64,000 nt of DNA from Gammaproteobacteria bacterium (GTDB lineage: Bacteria; Pseudomonadota; Gammaproteobacteria; Steroidobacterales; PWYM01): the NCBI GenBank assembly GCA_007693855.1, contig RECU01000053.1, positions 154,445 to 218,444 on the forward strand, given 5' to 3'. Position 1 is the first letter of the stretch, and each line of letters begins with the position of its first letter. Position numbers and translations under genes: made by a program. Below are positions 1-8,282 of this stretch, in pieces. The notes under the pieces are model-generated. The model searched no databases, was not told the origin of the DNA, and saw nothing but the letters and a program-made list of their open reading frames with translations.

Positions 1-672
1 CAGCGAGACGACAGTCGCCGGATCCCACCACGGGTGCGCGAGACCGGCATATTCCCAGTCGATCAGCTGCAGCCCGGTGGGCGTGCGCAACAGGTTGTTG
101 GCGACCAGATCACCATGTGCCGGCCGCGCCTCATTCACCCTGGGTTGGCTGGCCTCCGCGAGGGCGGTGAGACGCGCCAGGCGGCGGTCGCGCGTCGCCG
201 CAGCGACCCCGGGCACCCCCGCGGACTCGAGGCGCGCCGCATAGTCCCGCGCAGCCTGCTCCAGGTCCGGGCCGGGGGCGTCGATCGGCAGCGCCTGGAG
301 CCTGCCGATCAGCGCCCCGACCTCGGCAGCCACCTCCGGCCGGCGCAGGGTCTCGGGCGTCAACGGCTCGCCTTCGCGCCAGGGGCTGAGCGAGGCGCCC
401 GTGACCGGGTCGTCCCACAGGCGCGGCGGCGTGAGCCCCACAGCCGCCGCCACCTGCTGCACGGTGCTCTCCGCGGCCAGACGCCCGGCAGGGGCGCTGA
501 CCGCACCCGGCAACCTCGCCACCAGCAGACCCCGCGTCGTCGACAGCTGGAAGGTCAGGTGGTGCTGACCTGCGCCCAGCCGGGCGAGGACCGTGAAGTC
601 GCCCTCGATCCCGGCGGCGTGCAACAGTGCGGCGAGACGCCGGTCGATCCCGCCGTCAGGCTCGGCGTTCAC
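1..672 (-). CDS. Thiamine-kinase-like phosphotransferase (choline kinase/APH fold), partial
   Basis: Reading the minus strand from a GTG at 672 gives 224 codons that run off the window edge, so the C-terminus is missing. The visible part has an N-lobe that would bind ATP and then the hallmark HGD-x4-N catalytic loop (HGDLVANN) followed by LIDWEY, where the Asp binds magnesium. This is the choline kinase/aminoglycoside phosphotransferase superfamily. The GTG overlaps the pnuT stop by four bases, so the two are translated together. Because it is the last visible gene behind a TPP riboswitch, a TonB receptor and PnuT, the likely job is trapping imported thiamine by phosphorylation in the cytoplasm, as ThiK does. 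That substrate is inferred from context; the fold alone would also fit a choline or sugar kinase. Confidence 0.75.
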   Translation of the reverse strand, partial: MNAEPDGGIDRRLAALLHAAGIEGDFTVLARLGAGQHHLTFQLSTTRGLLVARLPGAVSAPAGRLAAESTVQQVAAAVGLTPPRLWDDPVTGASLSPWREGEPLTPETLRRPEVAAEVGALIGRLQALPIDAPGPDLEQAARDYAARLESAGVPGVAAATRDRRLARLTALAEASQPRVNEARPAHGDLVANNLLRTPTGLQLIDWEYAGLAHPWWDPATVVSL

Positions 673-1277
673 GCGGCCGCCGTGGCGCCGCGACGCCAGT
701 CGCGCCGCCAGGCGAGAAACCCGAACACGATGATCACCAGGTAGGCGACGAACAGCAGCGCCGTCAGGTAGAGCTCACGGCTGAGATAGAGATAGATGTT
801 GACCGCATCGATGACGAACCAGTACACCCAGTTCTCCAGCAGCTTGCGCGCCACCATCCAGGTGGCCACCAGGCTGGCCCAGGTGGTGAAGGCATCCACA
901 TAGGGCAGCTCCGCCGCCGTGTAGCGCGTCAGCAGCCAACCGCTGAGCCACGCCAGCACCAGGACGCAGGCGATGGCGGTGCCATGCGCCCACGCCGGCC
1001 ACAGGCCAACCTGGCGACCGGTGCCGCGCGGCCCGCCATGGCGCCACTGGACCCAGCCATACACCGCCATGGCCATGTAGAACAGCTGCAGGGCCGATTC
1101 CATGTACAGCCGCGCGTCAGCGAACACAAACAGGTAAATCAGGGTACTGCCGAGCGCGGCATACCAGCACCACAGGCTCTGGCGCACCGCCAGCAGCAGG
1201 TAGGCGATGGCCAGCACCACGCCTGCGACCTCCCAGAGGGAGGTCGCAGCCAGCCAGCCGGCAAGTGCCTCGGTCAC
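669..1277 (-). CDS. pnuT: PnuC-family permease, probable thiamine transporter PnuT
   Basis: A 202-residue, very hydrophobic protein with about seven membrane segments, the usual size for PnuC-type vitamin permeases. The family signature W-x2-W-x3-D is visible late in the protein (WVYWFVIDAVN), with aromatic residues lining several helices. PnuC proteins move vitamins by facilitated diffusion and depend on intracellular phosphorylation for trapping. It starts with GTG at 1277, three bases after the TonB-receptor stop, and its own stop overlaps the downstream kinase start, so the three form one operon. The TPP riboswitch upstream points to thiamine rather than nicotinamide riboside as the substrate; that choice is inferred from regulation and not from residues. 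Confidence 0.85.
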   Translation of the reverse strand: MTEALAGWLAATSLWEVAGVVLAIAYLLLAVRQSLWCWYAALGSTLIYLFVFADARLYMESALQLFYMAMAVYGWVQWRHGGPRGTGRQVGLWPAWAHGTAIACVLVLAWLSGWLLTRYTAAELPYVDAFTTWASLVATWMVARKLLENWVYWFVIDAVNIYLYLSRELYLTALLFVAYLVIIVFGFLAWRRDWRRGATAAA

Positions 1278-1280
1278 TGT

Positions 1281-3344
1281 CTAGAAGCCGTAGCGCAGCG
1301 TGACCCCGACATGGCGTGGATCGCCGCGGCGGATGTAAAGCGTGTCGGCGAAGTCCGGGGGCTCGTTGCCGAAGAAAAAGCCCCGTACCGCGTAGGTCTG
1401 GTTGCCCAGGTTGCGCCCCCAGGCAGACACCTGCCAGCGCGCGTTCTCCCAGCCCAGGCGCGCATTCACGAGATCGTAGGCACGCGAGCGCTGGTCATGA
1501 CTGTCGGAAAAATAGAACGCGTCGCGCCCGGTGACTTCGAGACGCGCAAACCAGCCCCGGGGGTGGCGCCAGTCGAGGCCCGCCGCGTACTGGTAACTCG
1601 GCGCGTGTGCCTGCTCGCGGTCGACCGGGCCTCCCGGGAACTCACGGTATTTCGACTCGAGCAGACCGAGGGTCGCGAACAGCGCGAAATCACGCGCGAA
1701 CTGCCAGGTGACGTCGACCTCGGCCCCAAGGTTGTAGCCGCGGGCAGCGTTATCCGTGAAGAAAATGAAGGTCAGCGGGTCCGTCGGATCGAGCTGGAAG
1801 GACGTGCTGACCTGCTGGTCGCGGCGCAGCATGTAGAACACGGACAGGTTGGTGGCGAGCCGACCATCGAGGAAGCGTCCGCGCAGCCCGGACTCGATAT
1901 TCCACAGGTACTCGGTATCGAAACCGCGACGCTCCTCCGGGATGTTCAGGCCGATGTTGAAGCCGCCGGCCTTGTAGCCGCGGGACACCGCACCGTAAAG
2001 CGAAAGCGTGTCGTTCGCCTGCCAGCTGAGCGTGACCGCCCCGCCGAGCATGGTCTCCGTCGGGTCAAACTCGATCCCGGCACTGTCGCTGTACTCGGCG
2101 CTGCGCCGCTCGACGCGAAGCCCCGTCTTGAGCTGCCAGCCATCGCCCAGCGCGATATCGAGCTCGCCAAAGGCGGCCAGGTTGCGGGCTTCATAGCGGC
2201 TGTCGAGCTCACGGAACACCTCGCCATTGAACAGGTCGAGGTTGTCATTGTCCTCCTTCAGCGAGAGCCCATAGACACCGAACACCCACGCGGCGCGCCC
2301 GGCGAACAGCTCGGACCCGGGTTCGGACAACAGCCGCAGTTCCTGGCTGACCGTGCGCCGGCGGCGCTCGGTGCGCGAGAAGAAGTCGTACGGCGCAAAT
2401 TCGCCCCAGAAGGCGTCGTTGCCCCAGTCCCCGTCGAAGCTGGTCTCGATGTCGGAGTTCGCCGCGGAGGTGATGCTCTGCAGCCGCGCCGCGCCGCCCA
2501 GCCAGTCGAGCCGCAGCGAGGCGGCGCGCGAACGCTGGGCGTCGCGTCCCGGACGGTCGGATTGCGTCACCAGGCTGTTGTCGATGGCGAAGGCGTCGTA
2601 GCCGTTGTCGAGATCGATGTAGAGCGCTGTCAGATCGGCCTGGAAGCGGTCGTCCGGCGCATAGCGCAGCCGCCCACGGGTGGTGAGTTCGTCGCGGCGG
2701 TTGGTGTCGGAGCGACCGAGGAAGACGTTGTCGCGAAACCCGTCACTGCGCCAGCGCTGGGCCGACACCCGATAGCTCCAGGCCTCGTCCAGCGGCCCGC
2801 CGAAAGCGAGCCCCGCTGCACGGGCATTGTCGTTGCCGACAGTTAGCTCGCTGTCCAGCTCGAAACGCTCGCCCGGCTCACGGCTTTTCACATACACCAG
2901 GCCGGCCAGCGCATTCGCACCATAGCGCGTGCCCTGCGGACCACGCAGGACCTCCAGCTGCTCGATATCGAACAGCGTCGCCACCATGCCGATGCCGCTG
3001 AAATCGATGTCATCGACGATGAAGCCCACCGAGGGGTTGGGCGCGCCCTGGTACTGGCTGCGCTCGCCGATACCACGCAGCTGCAGATAGCGTGGCCGCG
3101 AACTCTCACCGGAGAAGTTGCTGTTTGGCACCAGCGCGAGCACGTCCTCGAAATGCTGGACGCCGGCATCACGCAGGGTGGCCGCATCGAGCACCGTGAC
3201 GCTGGCCGGCACGCGGGCCAGCGCGTCACCACGGAAGTCCGCGGTGACAATGATCTCGTCGATGCGGGGTGCGTCCTGCCCGGCAGCGAGCGCGGGCAGC
3301 GTGGCAACAATGAACGCCGCGGGAAGGCTACGGACTACGGACAT
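1281..3344 (-). CDS. TonB-dependent outer-membrane receptor, probable thiamine uptake
   Basis: A 687-residue protein with a signal peptide ending near AAGQDA, a TonB box (DEIIVTA), a plug domain with the LRGPQGTRYGANALAG-type motif, and a long beta-barrel ending in an aromatic residue (LRYGF). It would carry a substrate across the outer membrane using energy from TonB-ExbBD. The ATG at 3344 has a good AGGAGAG ribosome site; an in-frame TTG five codons earlier overlaps that site and is unlikely. The leader RNA holds a TPP riboswitch, and PnuT and a kinase follow, matching the thiamine-regulated receptor type known from comparative genomics of TPP regulons. The barrel itself does not reveal the ligand. 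Confidence 0.85.
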   Translation of the reverse strand: MSVVRSLPAAFIVATLPALAAGQDAPRIDEIIVTADFRGDALARVPASVTVLDAATLRDAGVQHFEDVLALVPNSNFSGESSRPRYLQLRGIGERSQYQGAPNPSVGFIVDDIDFSGIGMVATLFDIEQLEVLRGPQGTRYGANALAGLVYVKSREPGERFELDSELTVGNDNARAAGLAFGGPLDEAWSYRVSAQRWRSDGFRDNVFLGRSDTNRRDELTTRGRLRYAPDDRFQADLTALYIDLDNGYDAFAIDNSLVTQSDRPGRDAQRSRAASLRLDWLGGAARLQSITSAANSDIETSFDGDWGNDAFWGEFAPYDFFSRTERRRRTVSQELRLLSEPGSELFAGRAAWVFGVYGLSLKEDNDNLDLFNGEVFRELDSRYEARNLAAFGELDIALGDGWQLKTGLRVERRSAEYSDSAGIEFDPTETMLGGAVTLSWQANDTLSLYGAVSRGYKAGGFNIGLNIPEERRGFDTEYLWNIESGLRGRFLDGRLATNLSVFYMLRRDQQVSTSFQLDPTDPLTFIFFTDNAARGYNLGAEVDVTWQFARDFALFATLGLLESKYREFPGGPVDREQAHAPSYQYAAGLDWRHPRGWFARLEVTGRDAFYFSDSHDQRSRAYDLVNARLGWENARWQVSAWGRNLGNQTYAVRGFFFGNEPPDFADTLYIRRGDPRHVGVTLRYGF

Positions 3345-3405
3345 GGATCTCTCCTGCAAGCTGCAAAGGAGATCCGGCTTCGCGGTGCGAGGGAAAAAAC
3401 GGCAG

Positions 3406-3507
3406 GCCCCGTCCCTACGCCGGTACTAACCGGATCAGGTTCAACGGGTTGGCGGCTGTGCCTTGCGGCAGGCCACCTCTCAGGTCTGCAAGACCACCCC
3501 GGAGGTC
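3406..3507 (-). promoter_or_regulatory. TPP riboswitch (THI box)
   Basis: On the minus strand the leader contains the conserved TPP aptamer blocks in order: GGGGTG, then CTGAGA at 3483-3478, then the block ACCTGATCCGG followed by TTAGTACCGGCGTAGGGA at 3440-3412. It lies about 60 bases upstream of the TonB-receptor start. Six T residues follow at 3399-3394 after a GC-rich stretch (AGG/CCT and GGC/GCC could pair), so the expression platform may be a terminator; I could not settle the folding. TPP binding should lower expression of receptor, permease and kinase. Confidence 0.95.
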
Positions 3508-3566
3508 AGGTGAGTGTAGAAAACGCCTGGCACAAACACAAGCTGGGAAGGCTGCCGGAAACCGAC

Positions 3567-4100
3567 TTACTCGCCCAGGCGCGGAATCAGGTCGGCCAGG
3601 TTGCAGGGTTTGTTGCGGCTGTCGAGCTGCTGGGAGATGAGCTTGTCCCAACCGGTCTCGCAGGCGTTGGCGGAGCCTGGCAGGCAGAACACCACCGTGC
3701 CGTTGGCCACGCCGGCCATGCAGCGGGACTGGATGGTCGAGGTACCGATCTCCTCATAGGAGAGCCAGCGAAAGATTTCCGCGAAACCATCGATGATCTT
3801 GTCGAGCAGCGGCTCGATGGCCTCGGGCGTACCGTCTCGGCCGGTCACGCCAGTGCCGCCGGTGGTGATGATCACCTGGATATCGGGATCGGCAATCCAC
3901 GCCGAGACCACCGCGCGGATCTGGTAGATGTCATCCGGGACGATACGCCGCTCGGCCAGGGAGTGGCCGGTGCGGATCAGCCGGTCGGCAAGCAGTGCGC
4001 CCGATTTGTCCGTCGACTCCGTGCGGGTGTCGGAGATGGTCAGCACCGCGATCGACAGCGGCGTCGCAGGGGTGTCTTGCTGGGTGGCTTTGCGGCTCAC
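3567..4100 (-). CDS. moaB: Molybdenum cofactor biosynthesis protein B
   Basis: A 177-residue protein of the MoaB/MogA fold, which binds molybdopterin and adenylates it before metal insertion. The TTGGTG loop ([17 protein letters not shown]), the segment [11 protein letters not shown] and the late LPGSANACE are the family blocks in the right order and spacing. The start is taken as GTG at 4100 because GAGGA lies just upstream; the open frame extends 14 codons further without support. It follows acoC by 44 bases on the same strand, so it may be co-transcribed with the aco genes. The other cofactor genes (moaC, moaD, moaE, a MobA-like transferase) are about 8 kb away. Confidence 0.93.
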   Translation of the reverse strand: MSRKATQQDTPATPLSIAVLTISDTRTESTDKSGALLADRLIRTGHSLAERRIVPDDIYQIRAVVSAWIADPDIQVIITTGGTGVTGRDGTPEAIEPLLDKIIDGFAEIFRWLSYEEIGTSTIQSRCMAGVANGTVVFCLPGSANACETGWDKLISQQLDSRNKPCNLADLIPRLGE

Positions 4101-4144
4101 GGTGTCCTCGCTCGAACCTGGCGCCACGCGCCCGGCCCCCAAGC

Positions 4145-5263
4145 TTACCCCAGGTGCTCCTGGAGCAGGCGGTTGACCTGTCCGGCCGCCTCCATGTGCG
4201 GCATGTGCCCGACGCTGTCGAGCACCTCGACACGCACATGTGCAGGCAGACCGTCAGCGTCGGCCGGGCTGGCAATCGCATCCTCGCGGCCCCAGATGAC
4301 CAGCACCGGACGCGCCGGATCTTCCAGCACGCCGCGCAGCGCCGCCGCCTGCCGCCCGGCGGGGAAAATGCCGGCACTCAGGGTCTCGAGCGCTTCGGTG
4401 ACGCCGTCCAGACGCTTGTACTTGAGGATATCCTCGATCATGTCCCGCGACACCAGCGCCTGGTCGCAGAACAGCTGGGCCAGCACGGGTTTCATGTCAC
4501 GCCGGCTCTGGGCCGCGATGAACCCCTGGAGATAGCCCCCATTGATGCGTTCACCGAGACCTGCCGGGGCAAGCAGCGCGAGCGAGGCCACCCGCTCTGG
4601 CGCGCGCCGCGTCGCCTCCAGCGCGACCGCGCCGCCCAGCGAGTGTCCGGCCAGGTGTACCCGCGGGAGTTTCAGCGCAGCCAGAAAGCCCAGCAATGCC
4701 TCCGCAAGCGCGGCGACACTGCCCTCGCCTACCGCCTTGGTCGAGGCGCCATGGCCCGGCAGGTCGAGCGCAAACACCGGCCGCGAGACCGCCAGCTCGG
4801 TGAGATTGAAGAGCCAGTTGTTGGCGTCGCCACCGAAGCCATGCACCAGCACCAGAGGTGTCGCCTCACCGCCGCCGGCCGTGAGATAGCTGATCCGCGC
4901 GCCGTCAATCTCCAGCGTCTGCGGCCCCGAGGAGCCCGCCCCCTCGTCATCGCCACCGGGCACGAAACTCGCCTGGAAATCAGCCACGAAGGCGTCGATC
5001 TCGGCGGCGTCGGGCGAGGCTCCGGCCTGCGCAATCACCGCCAGCAGCCCGCCGACGGCCAGCGTCTCGCCGGGCTGAGCGACGATGCGCACCACGCGCC
5101 CGGCCACGGGAGATTCGACCGCGTTGGCGATCTTGCTGGTTTCGACTTCGAGCAACTCGTCACCGACGCCAACCTCAGCGCCTTCGGCAACATGCCACTC
5201 GACCACCGCCCCCTCTTCCATCGACAGGCCCCACTTCGGGACCTTGAGTGCCTGCAGGCTCAC
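4145..5263 (-). CDS. acoC: E2 component of an acetoin-dehydrogenase-type complex (lipoyl domain + alpha/beta hydrolase)
   Basis: A 372-residue protein with two parts. Residues 1-80 are a lipoyl domain with the lipoylated lysine at about K44 in ETSKIA. Residues 115-372 are an alpha/beta hydrolase with the nucleophile motif GHSLGG (S208), and likely D328 and H353. There is no classical 2-oxoacid acyltransferase domain. This architecture and length match AcoC, the dihydrolipoyllysine acetyltransferase of acetoin cleavage systems, which passes an acetyl unit from the E1 enzyme to CoA. It overlaps the acoB stop by four bases. No E3 (dihydrolipoamide dehydrogenase) gene is in the operon, so E3 must come from elsewhere. 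The real substrate could be a diketone or oxoacid other than acetoin. Confidence 0.88.
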   Translation of the reverse strand: MSLQALKVPKWGLSMEEGAVVEWHVAEGAEVGVGDELLEVETSKIANAVESPVAGRVVRIVAQPGETLAVGGLLAVIAQAGASPDAAEIDAFVADFQASFVPGGDDEGAGSSGPQTLEIDGARISYLTAGGGEATPLVLVHGFGGDANNWLFNLTELAVSRPVFALDLPGHGASTKAVGEGSVAALAEALLGFLAALKLPRVHLAGHSLGGAVALEATRRAPERVASLALLAPAGLGERINGGYLQGFIAAQSRRDMKPVLAQLFCDQALVSRDMIEDILKYKRLDGVTEALETLSAGIFPAGRQAAALRGVLEDPARPVLVIWGREDAIASPADADGLPAHVRVEVLDSVGHMPHMEAAGQVNRLLQEHLG

Positions 5264-6288
5264 GCGGACATCCGTCGGCGCTTGCTGTCCAGCAGCTGAC
5301 GCACGGCCGCCTCGACCTTGGCCGGCGAGGGGATGTAGGCGTCTTCCAGCGTCGGCGCAAACGGCACGGGCGTATGCGGCACGGTGACCTGCCGGATCGG
5401 TCCACGCAGGAACTCGAAGCCCTCCTGGGCCACCATGCCCGCGATGTCGCCGGCCAGGCCACAGCGTGCCGCGGACTCGTCCACGATCACCAGCCGGCCG
5501 GTCTTCTCGACGCTCTCGAGGATGGAATCGCTGTCGAGCGGCGAGCTGGTACGCGGATCGAGCACCTCCACGGACACCCCTTCACGGGCAAGCTTGTCCG
5601 CCACCTCGTTGGCGATATGCACCATCCGCGAGAACGCCACGATGGTCACGTCGTCGCCTTCGCGCGTGAAGTTCGCCTCACCGAAGGGAATCGTGTAGGC
5701 CTCGTCCGGCACCTCGTCGGCGATGTCATACAACGCCTTGTGTTCGAAGAAGATCACCGGGTCATCGTCGCGGATCGCCTGGATCATCAGGCCCTTCGCG
5801 TCGTAGGCGTTGGAGGGCATGACGCACTTGAGCCCCGGCACCGCCGTGAACAGGTGATACAGCGACTGCGAGTGCTGCGCGGCGGCGCGAAACCCGGCGC
5901 CGATCATCGTGCGCAGCACCATCGGCGTGCGCGCCTTGCCACCGAACATGTACCGGAACTTGGCGGCCTGGTTCATGATCTGGTCGAAGCACACGCCGAC
6001 GAAGTCGACGAACATGAGCTCCGCCACCGGGCGCAGCCCGGTGGTCGCGGCCCCCGCCGCCGCGCCCATGATCGCGGACTCGGAGATGGGCGTGTCGATC
6101 ACCCGCTCCCGACCGAACTCGCCGATCAGCCCCTTGGTGACGCCCATCACACCGCCGTAGGCATCTTCCTCGCCGCTGCCGCCGGCGCCGCCGGAGACGT
6201 CCTCGCCAATGATGATGATGTCCGGATCCCGAGCCATCTCCTGGCGCAGGGCCTCGTTGATCGCCTCGCGTATCGTCTTCTTCGCCAT
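5260..6288 (-). CDS. acoB: E1 beta subunit of an acetoin-dehydrogenase-type complex
   Basis: A 342-residue transketolase-like protein of the pyruvate dehydrogenase E1-beta type. It shows the IIIIGEDV block near residue 25, RVIDTPISE near 65 and the C-terminal swivel domain with VEVLDPRT. It forms the thiamine-diphosphate active site together with the alpha subunit from acoA. Its ATG at 6288 follows the acoA stop by 13 bases and its own stop overlaps acoC, so acoA, acoB and acoC are one unit. The closest known systems cleave acetoin to acetyl-CoA and acetaldehyde; branched-chain or other 2-oxoacid use cannot be excluded from sequence. Confidence 0.9.
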   Translation of the reverse strand: MAKKTIREAINEALRQEMARDPDIIIIGEDVSGGAGGSGEEDAYGGVMGVTKGLIGEFGRERVIDTPISESAIMGAAAGAATTGLRPVAELMFVDFVGVCFDQIMNQAAKFRYMFGGKARTPMVLRTMIGAGFRAAAQHSQSLYHLFTAVPGLKCVMPSNAYDAKGLMIQAIRDDDPVIFFEHKALYDIADEVPDEAYTIPFGEANFTREGDDVTIVAFSRMVHIANEVADKLAREGVSVEVLDPRTSSPLDSDSILESVEKTGRLVIVDESAARCGLAGDIAGMVAQEGFEFLRGPIRQVTVPHTPVPFAPTLEDAYIPSPAKVEAAVRQLLDSKRRRMSA

Positions 6289-6301
6289 GACGCAGTCCCC
6301 C

Positions 6302-7270
6302 TCAGTAAGACACGTAGACGTCGGTGGTCAGCTCGCTCACCGGCGGGTAGTCGGCCGCGCGCGCCTCGGCGACGGCCTCGTCGATCAGCTCGGCGACCTC
6401 GGCGTCGATGGCGTCGAGCTGGGCCTCGCGCAACATACCCTCGGCAGTGACGCGGGCCCGGAAAATCCGCAGGCAGTCGCTGTCTTCGCGGATACGCTTG
6501 AGCTCCTCGGCTGATCGGTAGCTCTGCGGATCGCCCTCGTAATGGCCGTAGAAGCGCATCGCCACCGCTTCGATCGCGCTCGGTCCACCGCCGTTGCGGG
6601 CGCGCTCGATCGCCTCACCCGCCGCCTCGGCCACGGCGAAGAAATCCGTGCCGTCGACCCGCACCGCGGGCATGCCGAAGCCTGCCGCGCGCCCGGCGAT
6701 GTCCTTCGAGCCCACGGCGTAGTCCGCACCGGTGCCCTCACCGTAGCCGTTGTTCTCGATCATGAACAGCACGGGCAACTGCAGCACGACGGCCAGATTC
6801 ATGGCCTCGAAGGTCGTGCCCTGGTTGGAGCCGCCGTCGCCGGTGAAGGACACGGCGCAGTGGCGCGTCTTCTTGGTCTTGGCGGTCAGTGCCGCGCCGA
6901 CCGCCAGCGGCGGATTACCGCCGACGATGGCGTTGGCGCCGAGCATGCCCTGGGACAGGTCGGCAATGTGCATCGAGCCGCCCTTGCCGGCACACAGCCC
7001 GCCCTGCTTGCCGAAGATCTCTTTCATCATCCCCTTCACGTCGCAGAGCTTGGCGATGCAGTGCCCGTGCCCTCGATGCGTCGAGCCGATGTAATCCTTC
7101 TCGCTCAGGTGGATGCAGACACCGGTGGCGATCGCCTCCTGGCCCGCGTAGAGGTGCACGAAACCGGGAATGTCACCGGTGGTGTTTTCGGTGTGAATAC
7201 GCTCTTCGAAATCGCGGATGGTGCGCATCCGCCGATAGGCGTCGAGCAGCTGGGACTCGCTGAAAGTCAT
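6302..7270 (-). CDS. acoA: E1 alpha subunit of an acetoin-dehydrogenase-type complex
   Basis: A 322-residue thiamine-diphosphate E1 alpha subunit. The ThDP motif runs from GDGG (in SFTGDGGSNQGT) to ENNGYGEG about 30 residues later, and THRGHGH and the GKGGSMHIAD block are typical of the PDH/acetoin E1 alpha family. The ATG at 7270 is chosen because GGGGGAG lies seven bases upstream; the open frame runs 62 codons further, through an operator-like dyad and into the 3' end of the neighbouring gene, which is not credible coding. It is the first gene of acoABC, with moaB behind. A perfect inverted repeat at 7319-7344 lies 49 bases upstream and probably controls it. Confidence 0.9.
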   Translation of the reverse strand: MTFSESQLLDAYRRMRTIRDFEERIHTENTTGDIPGFVHLYAGQEAIATGVCIHLSEKDYIGSTHRGHGHCIAKLCDVKGMMKEIFGKQGGLCAGKGGSMHIADLSQGMLGANAIVGGNPPLAVGAALTAKTKKTRHCAVSFTGDGGSNQGTTFEAMNLAVVLQLPVLFMIENNGYGEGTGADYAVGSKDIAGRAAGFGMPAVRVDGTDFFAVAEAAGEAIERARNGGGPSAIEAVAMRFYGHYEGDPQSYRSAEELKRIREDSDCLRIFRARVTAEGMLREAQLDAIDAEVAELIDEAVAEARAADYPPVSELTTDVYVSY

Positions 7271-7318
7271 CTGTGGCTCCCCCATGAGGCGTCCCGGCGT
7301 GTGTCCGGGGCGCGCGCT

Positions 7319-7344
7319 AAAAACAGACTGACTCGTCTGTTTTT
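7319..7344. promoter_or_regulatory. Operator-like perfect inverted repeat upstream of acoABC
   Basis: Two perfect 10-bp arms, AAAAACAGAC and GTCTGTTTTT, are separated by six bases (TGACTC). The dyad is 49 bases upstream of acoA and just past the stop of the epoxide-hydrolase-like gene. The inner 8-6-8 layout recurs upstream of two Rieske oxygenase transcripts (25973-25994 and 48778-48799), which favours a TetR- or MarR-type operator. The hairpin followed by T residues could also act as a weak terminator for the gene upstream. Confidence 0.6.
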
Positions 7345-7350
7345 TCGATT

Positions 7351-8241
7351 TCAACCGCCGCCCGGACGGCTTGTCAAGGCGCCGTCGACAAACTCCCTGG
7401 CCAACCAGTCCAGCGTCGTGGCATTGACCCGCGCCCAGGCCTCCTCCTGCACCCAATGCGCGGCACCCGGCACGGTCACCAGCGTCAGCGGCGCGGCGAC
7501 ATGGCGCCAGGTGTCGTTCAGAGTGTCCGGCAACAGCGCGGGATCGTCCAGGCCATGGAACATCAGCACCGGGCAGGTCACCGGGGCCGGCGCGCCGGCC
7601 GGGAGTGCATAGGGCTCGCGGGCAAAGTTCTCGCGATAGTAGTGCATCATCGCGGCCAGGTCGGAGCGCTCGAAGGCCTCGCGGTAGGCCTCCCGGGGGG
7701 CGGCTGCCGGCAGGATCCCGAGCAGTGTCTCGACATCGAGCCGGCGATGGGAATCAGCTCCCTGGAAGCGCCGGGCATAGGCACTGGCGGCATGCTGCGG
7801 CCCACCGCGCGCGAGTTCGCGCACCAGACACCAGGGATGCGGCAGGTTGCAGATCACCAGTCCGGCGACCCGCGCCGGACGGTGCATCGCCAGCATCCAG
7901 GCAATCATGCCCCCCCAGTCGTGCGCCATGATGATCGCGCGCTCGGCCCCCTGGTCGGCGATCACCGCCTCGACATCCCCGAGCAGGGTGCGCATCCGGT
8001 AGGCCTCGCCGCCCTGCGGCTGGTCGCTCAGGTTGTAGCCGCGCAGGTCCATCGCGGCGACCCGATAGCGGGTGGCCAGCACCGGCATCTGGCGTCGCCA
8101 GGTGTACCAGCAGTCCGGCCAGCCGTGGATCATCACCAGCAGCGGGCCCTCGCCCAGGGTCGCGTAATGAATGCCGACGCCGTCATGCACGGCACGGTGG
8201 TGGGTGACGCGGTCGAGCAGCGCGGCAAATTCCGTATCCAT
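7351..8241 (-). CDS. Alpha/beta hydrolase, epoxide-hydrolase-like
   Basis: A 296-residue alpha/beta hydrolase. HGWPD at residues 39-43 is the oxyanion motif, HDWGG at 107-111 places an Asp nucleophile at D108, and a late GAAHW gives the histidine. An Asp rather than Ser nucleophile, together with HGWPD, is the pattern of epoxide hydrolases and haloacetate or haloalkane dehalogenases. Start at 8241 is preferred because GGGGAG sits just upstream; an in-frame ATG five codons earlier lies upstream of that ribosome site. It sits between an amidase gene and the acoABC operon, all on the minus strand, suggesting a catabolic role, but the natural substrate is not visible. Confidence 0.8.
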   Translation of the reverse strand: MDTEFAALLDRVTHHRAVHDGVGIHYATLGEGPLLVMIHGWPDCWYTWRRQMPVLATRYRVAAMDLRGYNLSDQPQGGEAYRMRTLLGDVEAVIADQGAERAIIMAHDWGGMIAWMLAMHRPARVAGLVICNLPHPWCLVRELARGGPQHAASAYARRFQGADSHRRLDVETLLGILPAAAPREAYREAFERSDLAAMMHYYRENFAREPYALPAGAPAPVTCPVLMFHGLDDPALLPDTLNDTWRHVAAPLTLVTVPGAAHWVQEEAWARVNATTLDWLAREFVDGALTSRPGGG

Positions 8242-8282
8242 GGTCTCCCCTGTCATCCAGGCTTCTCCAGCCGCGCGAGCAG

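Noticed and set aside
627..2846. A 739-codon open frame on the plus strand
   Set aside because: It is antisense to pnuT and the TonB receptor and shows no family motif; such long shadow frames are common in GC-rich DNA.
3153..5299. Long plus-strand frames across moaB and acoC
   Set aside because: They are antisense shadows of well-recognised genes and have no motif or ribosome site.
7319..7345. The dyad as a simple terminator of the epoxide-hydrolase-like gene
   Set aside because: Possible, but two further dyads of the same spacing lie upstream of other genes and are not at gene ends, so an operator is the better explanation.
7270..7456. A longer start for acoA
   Set aside because: The extension crosses the dyad and the end of the neighbouring gene; the ATG at 7270 has a clear ribosome site.
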